Assembly: GCA_037042915.1 (NCBI GenBank)
Contig: CM073194.1
Span: forward strand, 4,340,001-4,404,000
Length of the DNA stretch: 64,000 bases
Source: Auricularia sp. M13
Taxonomy: Eukaryota; Basidiomycota; Agaricomycetes; Auriculariales; Auriculariaceae
Direction: 5' to 3'
Shown: in pieces, positions 54,601-64,000 of the stretch
Layout: the number at the start of each line of letters is the position of its first letter
How positions within the stretch are numbered: the first letter of the stretch is position 1
Program-made: the position numbers and the translations under genes
Notes under the pieces: generated by a model
Database searches by the model: none
What the model was told of the DNA's origin: nothing
What the model saw: the letters and a program-made list of their open reading frames with translations, nothing else

Positions 54601-56333
54601 TCTTCGTCGTCCTCAATTTCGGTCTGCGCTGTGTCGAGCTTGTGCACTTCGTCCTGCACACGGAACGCCAGCGCCGTTACGACGGGCAGGGCGCGTTCCA
54701 TGCGCGCCTCATCTTTGTGCTTGACGCAATAGTCCACGAAGCAGCGGGCCAGAAGGGCACGCTCGGGCGTCAGGGTGAGCCAGTAGTCCTCTGCTGATAG
54801 TCAGCCAAACATCAAGAGATGCAAACGGTTACTCACCAGCAAACTCGACTTTGTCCAGTAAATCGCGCCTCATTTCGAACACGCATTCGAGGGCGCGCTC
54901 GACGGGCTCGAGCGACGACGCCAGGTCAAACAGAGCAACAAAGTCGACGAGGAGATCTACGGCCTCGTTCTTGTCCTTCTGATGTTGCTGCTGTTCGCCT
55001 TCAGCCGCAGCCGCGGCCGATTTGCCTGCCCAACCTGCGACGAGGTTCTTCGCAGCAGTCTTCACGCTCTCTTCGCGGTCCCTCAGACCGCAGTTGACGA
55101 CACGCGCAAGCTGCTCGGGCGACAAGTGCTGAGGCTTCAGGCGCGTGATAACAGCGGAGTACAGCGTGCGGCGGACGGTTGCGTCGGTGTCGCGGACACG
55201 GGTAAGCAATGTGGGAAGGGTGCTCCGGGACAAAGGCAGGGATACAAGTGCTGTACGGCGGACGTCACTGAGACTGGTATTAGACACGCAAGATAGAACG
55301 AAGGGTGCCTTACCCAGATGGGTCGAATTGCAAGATATCCTGCACGGCATCGACGATACGTTCGCCCTTCTCCTGAGGGTCGTCGCTGGGGAGCAACTTA
55401 CCGAGGGCCAGAACCGCTTGGACACGAACCGGCGGCTCTTTATCCTCGGTACGAGCTAGGAAAGAGGAACGCAGAGTGCGATACAAATCTTCGCTGAAAT
55501 CATAATTAGTGTCATATTTCACAGCAGCAGCATGCATCGGAATGCGGAAATTTGGCTGCATGTAGCGAAGTCGCGCGGTAGCAGAACGAATGTTACACAC
55601 ACTCGTTCACCAAGACAGAAACACTGCCCGGCGTTCTTATGTGCAGATAGGCACGCAGCACAGCGCAGGCCATCTTCAGGCAAACAAAGAGTTGCGAGGA
55701 AATGCTCTGGGCCCAACAGACAGCACCAAGCAATTCCAACGCCACAGTGTCTCCTCTATGGCCTATTCTAACCAGTGAAAGAATATATATGACTCACTCG
55801 ATAGCCCCAAGGAATGCAACAGATTCAGACATAATCTGAACGCAACGATAGCGGACGATTTTGTCCTTGGCCACAAATCCTTTGAGCAGGTGATTGACGA
55901 GGGTGTCGACGAATTTCGAAGCATAGGTCTCTTCCTCTTCTGGGGCGTCTTCGCCGACTGTGACGACCATTAGAAAGTTAACGCCGGGTGTGACCACTAT
56001 GGACACACCTTTCTCGTTTATGTGCTTGACATAACCGCTGATGAACTTAACCAGACGCTCGCCAACACCACCGCCAGCACCCTTCTTGATAGACAGCACC
56101 TTCTGCACGCAAGCAATGAAGCCCTGCTCAAATTCGGGCAGGCCGTAGTCGACCTCGCTGGCCTGGGCGTGCAGCTTGTGCAAGGCGACCCAGTTCTTCT
56201 GGTGGGTGGCCGCACTGGACTGGGCCTGGTCGAAAGCGGCTGGGATCACGTGTTCGACGCGTTTCTGAACCTCGGCCAGCGTGTGCGGCGCTGTGTCGCG
56301 CGCATTGGCGCGTTTGTCTCCTCTGGGTGCCAT
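51666..56333 (-). CDS. YCG1: Condensin complex G subunit (Ycg1/Cnd3/CAP-G)
   Basis: The start MAPRGDKRANARDTAPHTLA leads to HEAT-type helical repeats: GFVAKDKIVRYRCVQIMSES, PPVRVQAVLALGKLLPSDD, DATVRRTLYSAVITRLKPQH and LRDREESVKTAAKNLVAGW. The Cnd3 C-terminal hallmarks follow: LKETLLRERGLIGLGLCCL-type RKETLLRERGLIGLGLCCLI, SDEVQNVLCVGLSKLMLSGM, RVLKALVLAYLSPQTADNQA, LRQCLAYFLPVYCFSS, then GNKKILCQMLSKVFVPNELD. The tail has Lys/Arg and Asp/Glu clusters (KKRATRAKSTTASK; SLSEPDEEDEAEDDDA) and ends ISDDDDESS at 51666. CAP-G binds DNA with the kleisin Brn1 and is needed for mitotic chromosome condensation. About 15 introns are required. The joins in the acidic tail (52200-52450) are uncertain because two frames are both acidic and open. 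Confidence 0.9.
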
Positions 56334-56789
56334 AAGCGCCGGCGAGGAAAGCGGGGAATGCTAAGGAGCTATTGCGGCTAACACCGAGAGATGTCAACCG
56401 CGTCGATCACGTAACGCGATTTCAATCCCCGCATTGTTTTGGAATTGGCTGCATCTCAGCTCCTCATTTTTCAGTGAAATACCGCGAAAGGAGTACCGGT
56501 ATTTGAAAGCCTGCAACCCAAAACTCGCCGAATATTACGGTGGATCCAGGATGACCTGACAAGCAGCGAGCACTGGCAGCGACTCATGTTACACAAAATA
56601 TGTAATTTTGCATCATGTTGTTGACAGCGCGCGAATAAGGATGATAGCGTTGACCCAAAGGGATCCACAGCGATAGTACAAATTTAAATACATAGAAGCC
56701 GCCACTACCCCCGTGCCTCAATCGATGATCGACATAATGTCAAAACTGAAAGAAAGCGGGAAAGGGGAGGGGGAAAAGTTGGCAAAACT
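56334..56789. other. Intergenic stretch between condensin and cupredoxin genes
   Basis: About 455 bp that should hold the condensin promoter and the 3' flank of the first cupredoxin-like gene. Nothing else recognised. Confidence 0.35.
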
Positions 56790-57705
56790 TTAAACAGAAG
56801 TCACGGGGGTGTTCTTAACGGAGACGGCAGTGGCCTGCGGAGGGTTGTGCAAGACGAGCTTCTGGGCGGCCCACTGCTTGGTCTTTGCCTGTCTTCGTTG
56901 CTTCAACAGAACGCTGCGGCGCCACACGATCATTCCAACGATGGCGAGGAAGACAACAGCGCCCGCGACAATTCCACCGATGGCTGCCCTGCTCAACCCC
57001 GAGCCCGAGGGACCGGAATTCGCAATGACCCGCGCGCCGACGCCGCTGCCCAGCGGCGTGCCCTCCTGTGGGACACCCTGGAACGAGTTCTTCGCGTTCT
57101 TGGCATTGGTGTTGAATGCGTCCCACTTGCCCTGCGGGTCGAGATCGATGACCGGCTCATCCTTGACGGGAAAGATCACACCGAACTCCCCTTCGTGGCA
57201 ATGCTTCGCGCAGGCGTACCAAATCTCTGCGGGCGGGATAGTATCGTGAGAGGAGGGCGACATTCTTAAACGGATGCTATCTCACCAGGCGAGCCCTCCT
57301 CGAAGGCGATGCTGAACATTTCGCCCTTCTTGCCATTAAGGGGTGAGGCGAAGCCACCGGGGAGGGCTGTGCAGGGCGCATCGAGGGAGGTTTGCACGAT
57401 CGAATGGCCGCTGTGGCGAGTGTAAACCAGACTGAGACGAGTCGCGACTGAGATTCTTTCACGCACTCTTCTTTGAATATATAATGAACATTATCCCTGA
57501 TGTTCTTGTCGTCGGCAGGCTCGTATGACACGTTATACACCTTGCTTCCCATGATCGTCGACGAGAGCACCACCTGCAGGTTGCACGATCCATTAAACAA
57601 GACAGCCTCCTGGTTGCCAATTATTCTACGCACAATTGAATCACTCTTCTTGTTGGGCGCCGCATTGACTAGGCCCACAAGCAGAAACATAGCGTAGGGG
57701 AACAT
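56790..57705 (-). CDS. Cupredoxin-like membrane-anchored secreted protein, copy A
   Basis: The start MFPYAMFLLVGLVNAAP is a signal peptide. An intron (GTGCGTAG...CTGCAG) joins to VVLSSTIMGSKVYNVSYEPA and NIRDNVHYIFKE, the first strands of a cupredoxin fold. The next exon has GHSIVQTSLDAPCTALPGGF, and the third EIWYACAKHCHEGEFGVIFP. In related fungal serine-rich cupredoxins these give the copper ligands His (HSIVQ), Cys (YAC), His (KHC) and Met; here Glu (GEFG) occupies the Met position. A linker (TPLGSGVGARVIANSGPSG) precedes one membrane span (AAIGGIVAGAVVFLAIVGMI) and a basic cytosolic tail (WRRSVLLKQRRQAKTKQW). The protein should sit in the plasma membrane facing outward. Its role is unknown. 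Confidence 0.75.
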
Positions 57706-58194
57706 CGTGAATAAGAATAATAGAAAGTAAGTAAAACAGAATTTACAGGCCCGCACTGAAGGCCCAGTGGCGGCTATTTATATAATTCTCCTGCCTCGCG
57801 GTGCCGGGTCGGACTCCGATGGTGCGCAGCTGATGGCCCCTCAATTCCTTCTTCTTTGGGACATGACAGCGTTCTGTATATGCGCAGTCTCACTGGAGCT
57901 GCCTTGCACAATGCAGTGCATCCGCGATATGTGCCTGCGCCGACTTTCTGGAACTGCTATTACGACCGGTACACAAAATTGCGTACGGTATGTTTCTCCA
58001 TTAGGTCGTCGACAGTCGCTTGCACCTAGCCTCCCACATCGAGGCATCCAATAACTGTATAACAACACAAATCGCATACATCGTCGATTGATGGCCATTA
58101 TTATTTCTCGTCAGAGCCGAAAAAAAGGGTACTCTGCGAGAGAGTCGGCAAATGTCAAGCCATAGTCCTCGTAAGCGTGTCTGGTTGTCCGGAT
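57706..58194. other. Intergenic stretch between cupredoxin copies A and B
   Basis: About 490 bp with the copy A promoter (a TATTTATATAATT string lies at about 57774-57786, 70 bp upstream of its start) and the copy B 3' flank. No other gene seen. Confidence 0.4.
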
Positions 58195-58958
58195 TCATAC
58201 AACGATGAGGAGAGCGACGCCCGCCGCGAGTGCGCCGATGGCGGCCTTTGTCAAAAGAGCGCGAGTGGCGGAATTCGCAATGACCTGCGCGCCGACGCCG
58301 CTACCCAGTGGTGTGCCCGCCTTCGGGAGGCTCGCGAACGAGTTCTGCGCGCTCCTGGCGTTGCTGAGGAATTTGGACCAGTTGCCATCCGCGTCCAGGT
58401 GGATAGGCTTCCCGTCGTCCGTGATAGGATAGATAGCGCCGACCTCGCCGTTGTTGCAGTGTTGCGCGCAGGCATACCAGATCACTGTGCCCCGGAGAGA
58501 ATATGCTGTGAGCATGCAGGTATGAAGGACCGATGCTTGCTTACCCGGCGCGTCCTTCTCGACGGCGATGTTGAATGTTTCGTTGCTCCTAATGACAAGC
58601 GGAGAAGCAAAACCGCCCGCGAGGGGTGTACATGGCGCATCAAGCGAAGTCTGCACGATGGAGTGCTCGCTGTAGCTTTTGTAAGCCGGGAGCCTAGAGG
58701 AGCATGATCGCAACGCTCAGCGTACCCGCTTGAGTTCGAATATGAGAAATGAACATTGTCCCTGAACTTCTTGTCGTCGGACGGCTCGAAGCTCACAGCG
58801 GCAGTCATGTTCGGCGATTGACGCACTAACTACAAGTTCCACTGCCCATTAAATAATGCAGCTTTACTTATGATCAGGGCTACGCACGATAGTATCGTTA
58901 CTGTTGTTAGGCGCCGCATTGGCGAGGCCCACAAGCAGCAATACGGTGTAGGGAGCAT
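58195..58958 (-). pseudogene. Cupredoxin-like protein, copy B, start frame disturbed
   Basis: The body is well kept: SFEPSDDKKFRDNVHFSYSN, HSIVQTSLDAPCTPLAGGFA, IWYACAQHCNNGEVGAIYP, AGTPLGSGVGAQVIANSA and a final hydrophobic segment AAIGALAAGVALLIVV with no basic tail. The ligand pattern equals that of copy A (His, Cys, His, with Glu at the Met position). At the 5' end the signal-like stretch YTVLLLVGLANAAP is open, but the ATG at 58958 that aligns with the start of copies A and C is one base out of frame with it. Either the gene uses another start (an in-frame ATG exists near 59025, giving a long polar leader) or it is a recent pseudogene. Confidence 0.6.
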
Positions 58959-59780
58959 CGTGGATCGGGTGGTCGAACGCAAGATCAACAGGCTCGCAAC
59001 ACCGCGCCCTTTTACGCTGCATCATGCCAAGTATTTGTGTCGATTTGTCGGCTGATGGCACCGGATTCCTTCCACATTGGGACGATATAGCGCGTTGCAT
59101 ATCCGCGGAATTGTAGATGGTTAGCTGTCAATGCAGTGCATGCTCAAGTCACATGACCATGGCCTACTAGCGAACAGCGCAGGAATAGCGTCGACTGACG
59201 GGTATTGACCTAGATAAACTGCAGATCGGATTCCCGATAACTTACAGTACTCGTGCGCAAGTCCTGCTGCTTCCTAGAATCGCAGAGTGGACCCAGGGCA
59301 ATGCACATCAGTCTCACGCCTTTCGCCGCAGTTTTGTCGTGATCATACGGTGCTGAACAGCTGTGCGAGCCAGTGCCCTGCCCAAACGAGCAAGACCGAG
59401 TTTTCCTCATTGGCCTGGGGTCCGCTGTTGCCAGCTTGAAAGCACCATTTTCAACCCATCGCTGGCGAGTACTTCAGGACGAGCATAAGTATTGGTGGCC
59501 ACCGAGTTCAAATCCGGTCAGTGTGGACCAGAAGTCGCGGACTATTGGCTTCCATCATGCGCAGGATGGAGAGAGCAATGGTCGCTGGGTGACGCTGGCG
59601 TATGAATCGCCCAATTGAACGTAGCAAGAGGCATTGGACGAGCTGGCGAATGTTGGAGAAAAGTGGGCGTCTTGCGATTTACACAAGTAAATAAGTACGG
59701 TGTGGAAATGCCAAGAAGAAAGGCAACATGGGTTCACGCGTTCACGCTCCGACCGGTGTTTATTCCTTTCACCACCACCG
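58959..59780. other. Intergenic stretch between copy B and the F-box gene
   Basis: About 820 bp between divergent genes. A tRNA-like T-loop string (GTTCAAATCC) near 59510 is not part of a foldable tRNA. No gene recognised. Confidence 0.35.
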
Positions 59781-61213
59781 ATGTCCAGGTCGAGCTCTGC
59801 GCGCGCTGCTCATCTTCACGCCGAGTCTGCTGTCCTAGACGATATTCTATGCCGCTTGCGCGTTGCCCGGCAGTATGTCGATGAGCTCGAGACCCAGCAC
59901 CACCAACTCGAGGCCCGCGTGCAGGCTTCACGTGCCCTCTACATGCAGGAATTCTTCCATTCTTGTCCAGAAGACTTGCTCAGATGCATATTTGACGCCG
60001 CGGTTAGTCTACCCGACGAACAGTGGCGCATCTTCGGTGAAGGAAAATTCAACCTCCAACGTGCTACCCTCCCATTCACGCTGGCGGCGGTGAACCGCCG
60101 ATGGCGTCGAATCGCTTTAGGCTTTCCATTGCTCTGGACCTATATCGGCATTCCTACTCCTCCGCTGAAGAGCGTGGACCTGAAACGCATACATCTTTTG
60201 CTCGAGCGATCAGCCCCTGCGCCCTCGACATCGTCCTGTTAGATGACTACCCAGGTATCAGATCACCAGCCACCGGCGACGGCCTCGAATCATGCTTGAG
60301 TGCTTTGTCTCAGCATTCTATCCGTTGGCGAAAAGTAGACCTTCGCGTCGCTGATGATAGAAATATACAGTTTACGGACATCTTCCGAGGCCCGCTTCCC
60401 AGTCTCACCCAACTCGCACTGGTCTCGGCCGGGGATGGCATCGACCCGTCACTTCCTGACTTACGGAAAGTCCACCTCCCATTCGCTCCACGCCTGGAGC
60501 GGCTCGATTTAGCATTCGAAGCTTTCGGACTGTCGACTCTACATCACGGCGGCTTTCCCTCATTATCGCAGCTCGTCTGCTGGGACCTTTGTCCAGTACA
60601 TCAGATTGCGCGGCTGCTGTCATTGACCCAGAAGACGCTCCGATACCTGGAGTTAGACTCATCCTCAAGCCATGCCCCATTTCCACTGGCGATGACCGAG
60701 CTGCGTTCGCTTTGTCTGCACGATACGGCGTTCTTTGCCGAATGGCCACAGCCCTGGATGTCGATGCCCAAGCTGTCCACCATTTCGCTAAGCTCATACA
60801 CCATCTCGTCTGCGCTCGGGCCGTTGTTAAACCATGTGGCACCGACAGTCACGCATCTGGAGCTCTTCGATTGCGTGGATGGCACTGTACTCGACACGTT
60901 AAAGCTTCTCACAAACGTTGTGCATCTTACATTCTCCCGAGCACGGCTGGCCCAGTGCCAGGTCGAGGATGCATTCTTCGTGGACCTTGCAGATGCTATG
61001 CCACCCATATGGCCTAAGCTGGTGGGCGTTCGGATCGACGTTGACGCGGCTGTTTGTCCAGTAAACGGGGACGGTATCCTGCATTTCGTCGGTAGGCGCA
61101 CCGTCGCTCGAACATCGCAGGAGGCCGCATTGCGCGATGTTGAGGTCAATTACGATGGTGCACCGGCCTGGCTCATCGCCGAGGTCGCGCGATTGCTCGA
61201 AGCTGCCCTTTGA
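59781..61213 (+). CDS. F-box protein with leucine-rich C-terminus, frame shifted once
   Basis: The start MSRSSSARAAHLHAESAVLD leads to a heptad helix (ARQYVDELETQHHQLEARVQ), typical of basidiomycete F-box proteins. The F-box-like core is CPEDLLRCIFDAAVSLPDEQ with TLPFTLAAVNRRWRRIAL and FPLLWTYIGI. At about 60210 the protein must pass from the first frame (KRIHLLLERS) to a second (CALDIVLLDD) to keep homology. No intron of plausible length fits there, so I read a one-base frameshift. The second frame then runs open to 61213 with Leu-rich repeats (LPSLTQLALVSAG, PTVTHLELFDC, NVVHLTFSRARL). It is either a young pseudogene or a sequence error. An SCF adaptor role is expected from the F-box. Confidence 0.65.
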
Positions 61214-61733
61214 ATACGTCGCTTTCCATGCGGAGCTGCGAAACCGACGGATCGTAACCGCTAGGACAATGCGCTCGGGATGCATACGGTATCTTCACAG
61301 TATACTTTACAGCTCCCCCCACGACACTGTCGTGCACACGAGGTTCTCGTGCGGGTTGTATCTACTTGAATATCAAAGTTCCGGACGACTTGCTGCGCTG
61401 TAATTTCAGAAACCGCAGTTGAGCTGCACGACAGATGTGGGAGTCTTGCAGTATTTTACAACTGCAGCCTGAGATGTGCAGGCAGTGGATTCGATGGCGT
61501 ACATTTGTGCTGAGCTGACCGATGTTTAGTGTTTCTCCACTGGCATTCAGTCGTCAACAGAGAGAAATTCCCTATAGCTTGTCTGTTGGGGATCTCACAA
61601 TGTTGCTTTAACCGTAACAAATGGTACAAAATTATGTAACCACGACTGTCCATGCGTCAATAACAGGCTGGGACCTGATGATTTCTCGTCAAACTGAAAT
61701 GAAAAAGAAAAAGGGGGAGCACGATGGTGAAAC
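61214..61733. other. Intergenic stretch, convergent 3' ends
   Basis: About 520 bp between the 3' ends of the F-box gene and cupredoxin copy C. No gene or repeat recognised. Confidence 0.35.
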
Positions 61734-62717
61734 TTAAACGGGAGTCACTGCGGCACCCTTTTCCTTCATGGCGGGCTTATCGGAGCCGGCGATGGTCTGC
61801 GGCCCGGGGGCATCGTGCATGACGAGCTTCTTGACGGCCCAGTGCTTGGTCTTCGCGTGTCTCCACTCCTTTATGAGGACGCGGAAGCGCCATATGAGCA
61901 GGCCGACGAGCATGAGGAAGACAGCGACGCCCGCGCCGATTCCGCCGATGGTGGCCTTGGTCAAATGGGTGAAGCCCGTGCTCGATGCCTCACCCGAGCT
62001 CGAGGAGGACGGCGCACTGGAAGGAGTGCCGAAGCCGTGGGGACCGTTGTTGGAGGGATTCGCGATGACGTGCGCGCCGACGCCGCTGCCGAGCGGTGTT
62101 CCCTCCTGCGGGATGCTCGAGAACGAGTCCTGCGCGCTCGCGACGTTGCTGAGGAACATGTCCCACTTGTTCTCCGGGTCGAGGGCGTTGCCGTCCGTGG
62201 TATTAATGGGCATGATCGCGCCGACCTCGCCTTCGTGGCAATGCTTCGCGCAGGCATACCAGATCTCTGCGGGTAATGAGTTGACCGAAGTCACGTCAAA
62301 CACACGCGCTGACTGACCATTCAAGTGGTCCTCAAGAGCGATGCTGAACATGGCGCCCTTCTTGCTGTCAAGAGGGGAGGCAAAGCCGCCCGAGAGGGGT
62401 GTGCACGGAGCATCCAGCGAGGTCTGCACGATGGAGTGGTGACTGTGGCTGGTGTAAGTGCCCAGTGTTTCAGAACACGTGAGAAGATCTCACTCGTCTG
62501 TGAATACGAAATGAACATTGGCCTTGATCGTCAAGTCGTCGGATGGCTCGACATCGGCCGTGGTGTTCATGATCTTCGATGAGAGTAAAACCTACAGGGT
62601 TCCTTGTCCGTGAGAGAAGGCAGCCCTTGGAGTGACGCTACATACAACCGATCCAGGCAGTCTGTTGGGCGCCGCATTGACGAGGCCGATGAGGAGCAAT
62701 GCAGCGTAGGGGATCAT
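61734..62717 (-). CDS. Cupredoxin-like membrane-anchored secreted protein, copy C
   Basis: The signal peptide is MIPYAALLLIGLVNAAP at 62717. After an intron ending CCCTGTAG comes VLLSSKIMNTTADVEPSDDL with IKANVHFVFTDE, then HHSIVQTSLDAPCTPLSGGF and, after an intron at 62330-62280, EIWYACAKHCHEGEVGAIMP. The ligand positions are the same as in copy A, again with Glu in place of Met. This copy has a longer Ser-rich linker (SSAPSSSSSGEASSTG), then a span IGGIGAGVAVFLMLVGLLIW, a basic tail (RFRVLIKEWRHAKTKHWAVK) and the end KEKGAAVTPV, close to copy A's NTPVTSV. It is the most complete of the three copies. Confidence 0.78.
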
Positions 62718-63231
62718 GACGAAAGAGGGTTGGTTGAAGGTAAGATCGACAGCCCCACCAACACGCCCTCAGCGGCCTTTATGGCTGCAGCCTGCCAGGC
62801 TACAGCCTAGGTTAGCCCGGGCTGCGCATGAGGGCTTCGTGTGTTCGCGTTTCTCGCGGTCTGCCGGGGTTACTCAAGTGGTCAACGTCCGCAGCAGACA
62901 CTTCTGCTTTTGGACGTGACTTCGTTCTTTATCGATTGCAGGCTCGAGGATCGGCCGCAATAACCTAATATCCATAGATAAGATGCAGAGCTGGACTGGC
63001 CCGACGTTTGTGCACAGTCCTGCGGAATCCGGAATCCCGCGGTTGACAATCCAAACGAACCTTGTGCCCGTGCCCGCAGTTTGTTCGCAATTCCCGAAAT
63101 ACAGGTGACAGAAGGCGAATATCCCCTCTGAAAGGAAGACCGAATTTTCCACGATGAGACTCCTCTGGGTCTGCCCGTTTCAGTCAATTGGTTTTATACT
63201 TAGAAAACATTTTCCGCCTATGATCACGGCG
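62718..63231. other. Intergenic stretch between copy C and the HAD gene
   Basis: About 510 bp with the copy C promoter and the HAD gene 3' flank. The string CAGCCTGCCAGGCTACAGCCTAG near 62786-62808 has a small palindromic look (GCCTG/CAGGC), but nothing more is seen. Confidence 0.35.
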
Positions 63232-64000
63232 TCATGGAGTCGTTTTGAGCTCCTGCTCGACGGCCTTGGCCATCTCACCAAGTGTGTTGAATCGGTAGGT
63301 GTAGTTGGCGCTCTCCTCGTGGCCCATCGCAGCGCCCTCGCGGTCGATCCAAGCCGAATGCAGGCCGAGTGCGTTGGCGGGGATGTGGTCGTGCATCCTA
63401 CTCTGCGCCACGACAAGCACCTCGTCCTTAGCCACGCCAAACTCGTCGCGCACCGCATTGAGCATGTACTCGAAGTTGGCTAGCGCGGGCTTGTAGGAAC
63501 CAACGTCCTGAGCCGTGATGATCTTGTCAAACGTGAACCCACCGGGACCCTCGACGATGCGGCGAGTGCGTTCGAAGAGCGAGCGGTCGACGTTCGACAG
63601 GACGACAAGTTTGAAGTGCTTCTTGAGCACAGCGAGCGCGGCGGCTGAGTCGCTGAACGGCGTCCAGTCACCCACAGACTCGCCAAATGCAACGGCACTC
63701 GTGTGGTTTGCCGTGAGCGACTCGGCCTTTCCACCAAGTCGTTGACCGAGAGCAGCGTAGACATGTGCGAGCAGTTCGGTGTAAGGCATCGACGGGTGCT
63801 TCGCCTGCAAGTCTGCCTCGACGCTGACGAACGCCTGCAGCGCCTCGGCGCGCGTGAACCGTGTCCCGCTGGCTGCGAGAAGCGGCTGCAGCCTGTCGTA
63901 AATGTTGCTTTCCCAGTCCTGCATAGAACTGTGTATAAGCGGCGCGCTCATGAACTGGCGCGATCTGCTGCGTACGATGATGGTGCCGTAGCAGTCGAAG
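63232..64000 (-). CDS. HAD-superfamily hydrolase (haloacid dehalogenase-like), 5' end off window
   Basis: At the right edge the minus strand reads FDCYGTII (63976-64000), the HAD motif I with its nucleophilic Asp. An intron (63975-63919) joins it to DWESNIYDRLQPLLAASGTR, restoring the usual FDxYGTLxDWE. Then come the cap-domain helices (HVYAALGQRL), motif II in LVVLSNVDRS, the motif III Lys in SYKPALANFEYML and the motif IV region QSRMHDHIPANALG. The layout matches type II 2-haloacid dehalogenases, which hydrolyse C-halogen bonds, but fungal members are often of unknown substrate. The last motif has QSRMHDH where many have ASHxxD, which is acceptable for the group. It ends QELKTTP. Only the first few residues are outside the window. 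Confidence 0.85.
   Translation of the reverse strand, partial: FDCYGTIIVRSRSRQFMSAPLIHSSMQDWESNIYDRLQPLLAASGTRFTRAEALQAFVSVEADLQAKHPSMPYTELLAHVYAALGQRLGGKAESLTANHTSAVAFGESVGDWTPFSDSAAALAVLKKHFKLVVLSNVDRSLFERTRRIVEGPGGFTFDKIITAQDVGSYKPALANFEYMLNAVRDEFGVAKDEVLVVAQSRMHDHIPANALGLHSAWIDREGAAMGHEESANYTYRFNTLGEMAKAVEQELKTTP

Noticed and set aside
59440-59535. Possible tRNA around a GTTCAAATCC string
   Set aside because: The T-loop-like string is present, but no matching acceptor stem, D-arm or anticodon arm can be folded at the right distance.

Overview
This window is nuclear DNA from a filamentous basidiomycete, most likely an Agaricomycete. Genes are compact and carry many introns of about 45-60 nt with GT-AG ends and short branch-point motifs. 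Intergenic gaps are often only 80-500 bp. The gene set includes families typical of this group: F-box proteins with diverged C-termini, multi-pass membrane proteins of basidiomycete type, an Ncp1-like lysine-rich coiled coil, cupredoxin-like secreted proteins, and an SRPK-like kinase relic. I built gene models by hand from splice signals and reading frame. Exon joins given below are readings of the sequence, not transcript data.

Layout. 1-7.8 kb: the 3' end of an unidentified gene, a Gre2/DFR-like reductase (+), an SPX-EXS phosphate exporter (SYG1/XPR1 type, -) and a GT8 glycosyltransferase (-). 8.3-10 kb: an F-box gene (-). 10.8-15.4 kb: a Helitron whose Rep-helicase gene stays open across seven inferred exons (about 1421 aa). 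15.8-17.1 kb: two closely spaced minus-strand ORFs, one with an F-box. 17.5-24.8 kb: a full-length separase gene (-) with its catalytic His and Cys. 25-28.4 kb: small Cys-rich secreted proteins, a 470-bp MITE with an 8-bp target duplication, and an Ncp1-like gene. 28.7-38.8 kb: a membrane protein, an ankyrin protein, a Pro-rich protein, a C2H2 zinc-finger protein and long stretches without clear genes.

38.8-42.8 kb: plasma-membrane H+-ATPase (PMA1) with a GC-AG intron, then RPB10, whose start codon forms its own coding exon. 45-50.3 kb: a glomulin/Yap-binding-like gene and an MFS transporter, divergent from about 110 bp. 50.7-51.5 kb: an SRPK-type kinase relic lacking its catalytic centre. 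51.7-56.3 kb: the condensin G-subunit (YCG1/CND3). 56.8-62.7 kb: three related membrane-anchored cupredoxin-like genes (-), with an F-box gene (+) between the second and third. 63.2-64 kb: a HAD hydrolase that runs off the end.

The housekeeping genes (separase, condensin G, PMA1, RPB10) look intact and conserved. The accessory material lies between them: the Helitron, the MITE, Cys-rich fragments, the duplicated cupredoxin genes and broken kinase and F-box genes. I found no tRNA, rRNA, CRISPR array or virus-like element. The most notable items are the Helitron with an unusual Rep motif and a short helicase, the MITE beside two convergent Cys-rich genes, and the cupredoxin cluster.
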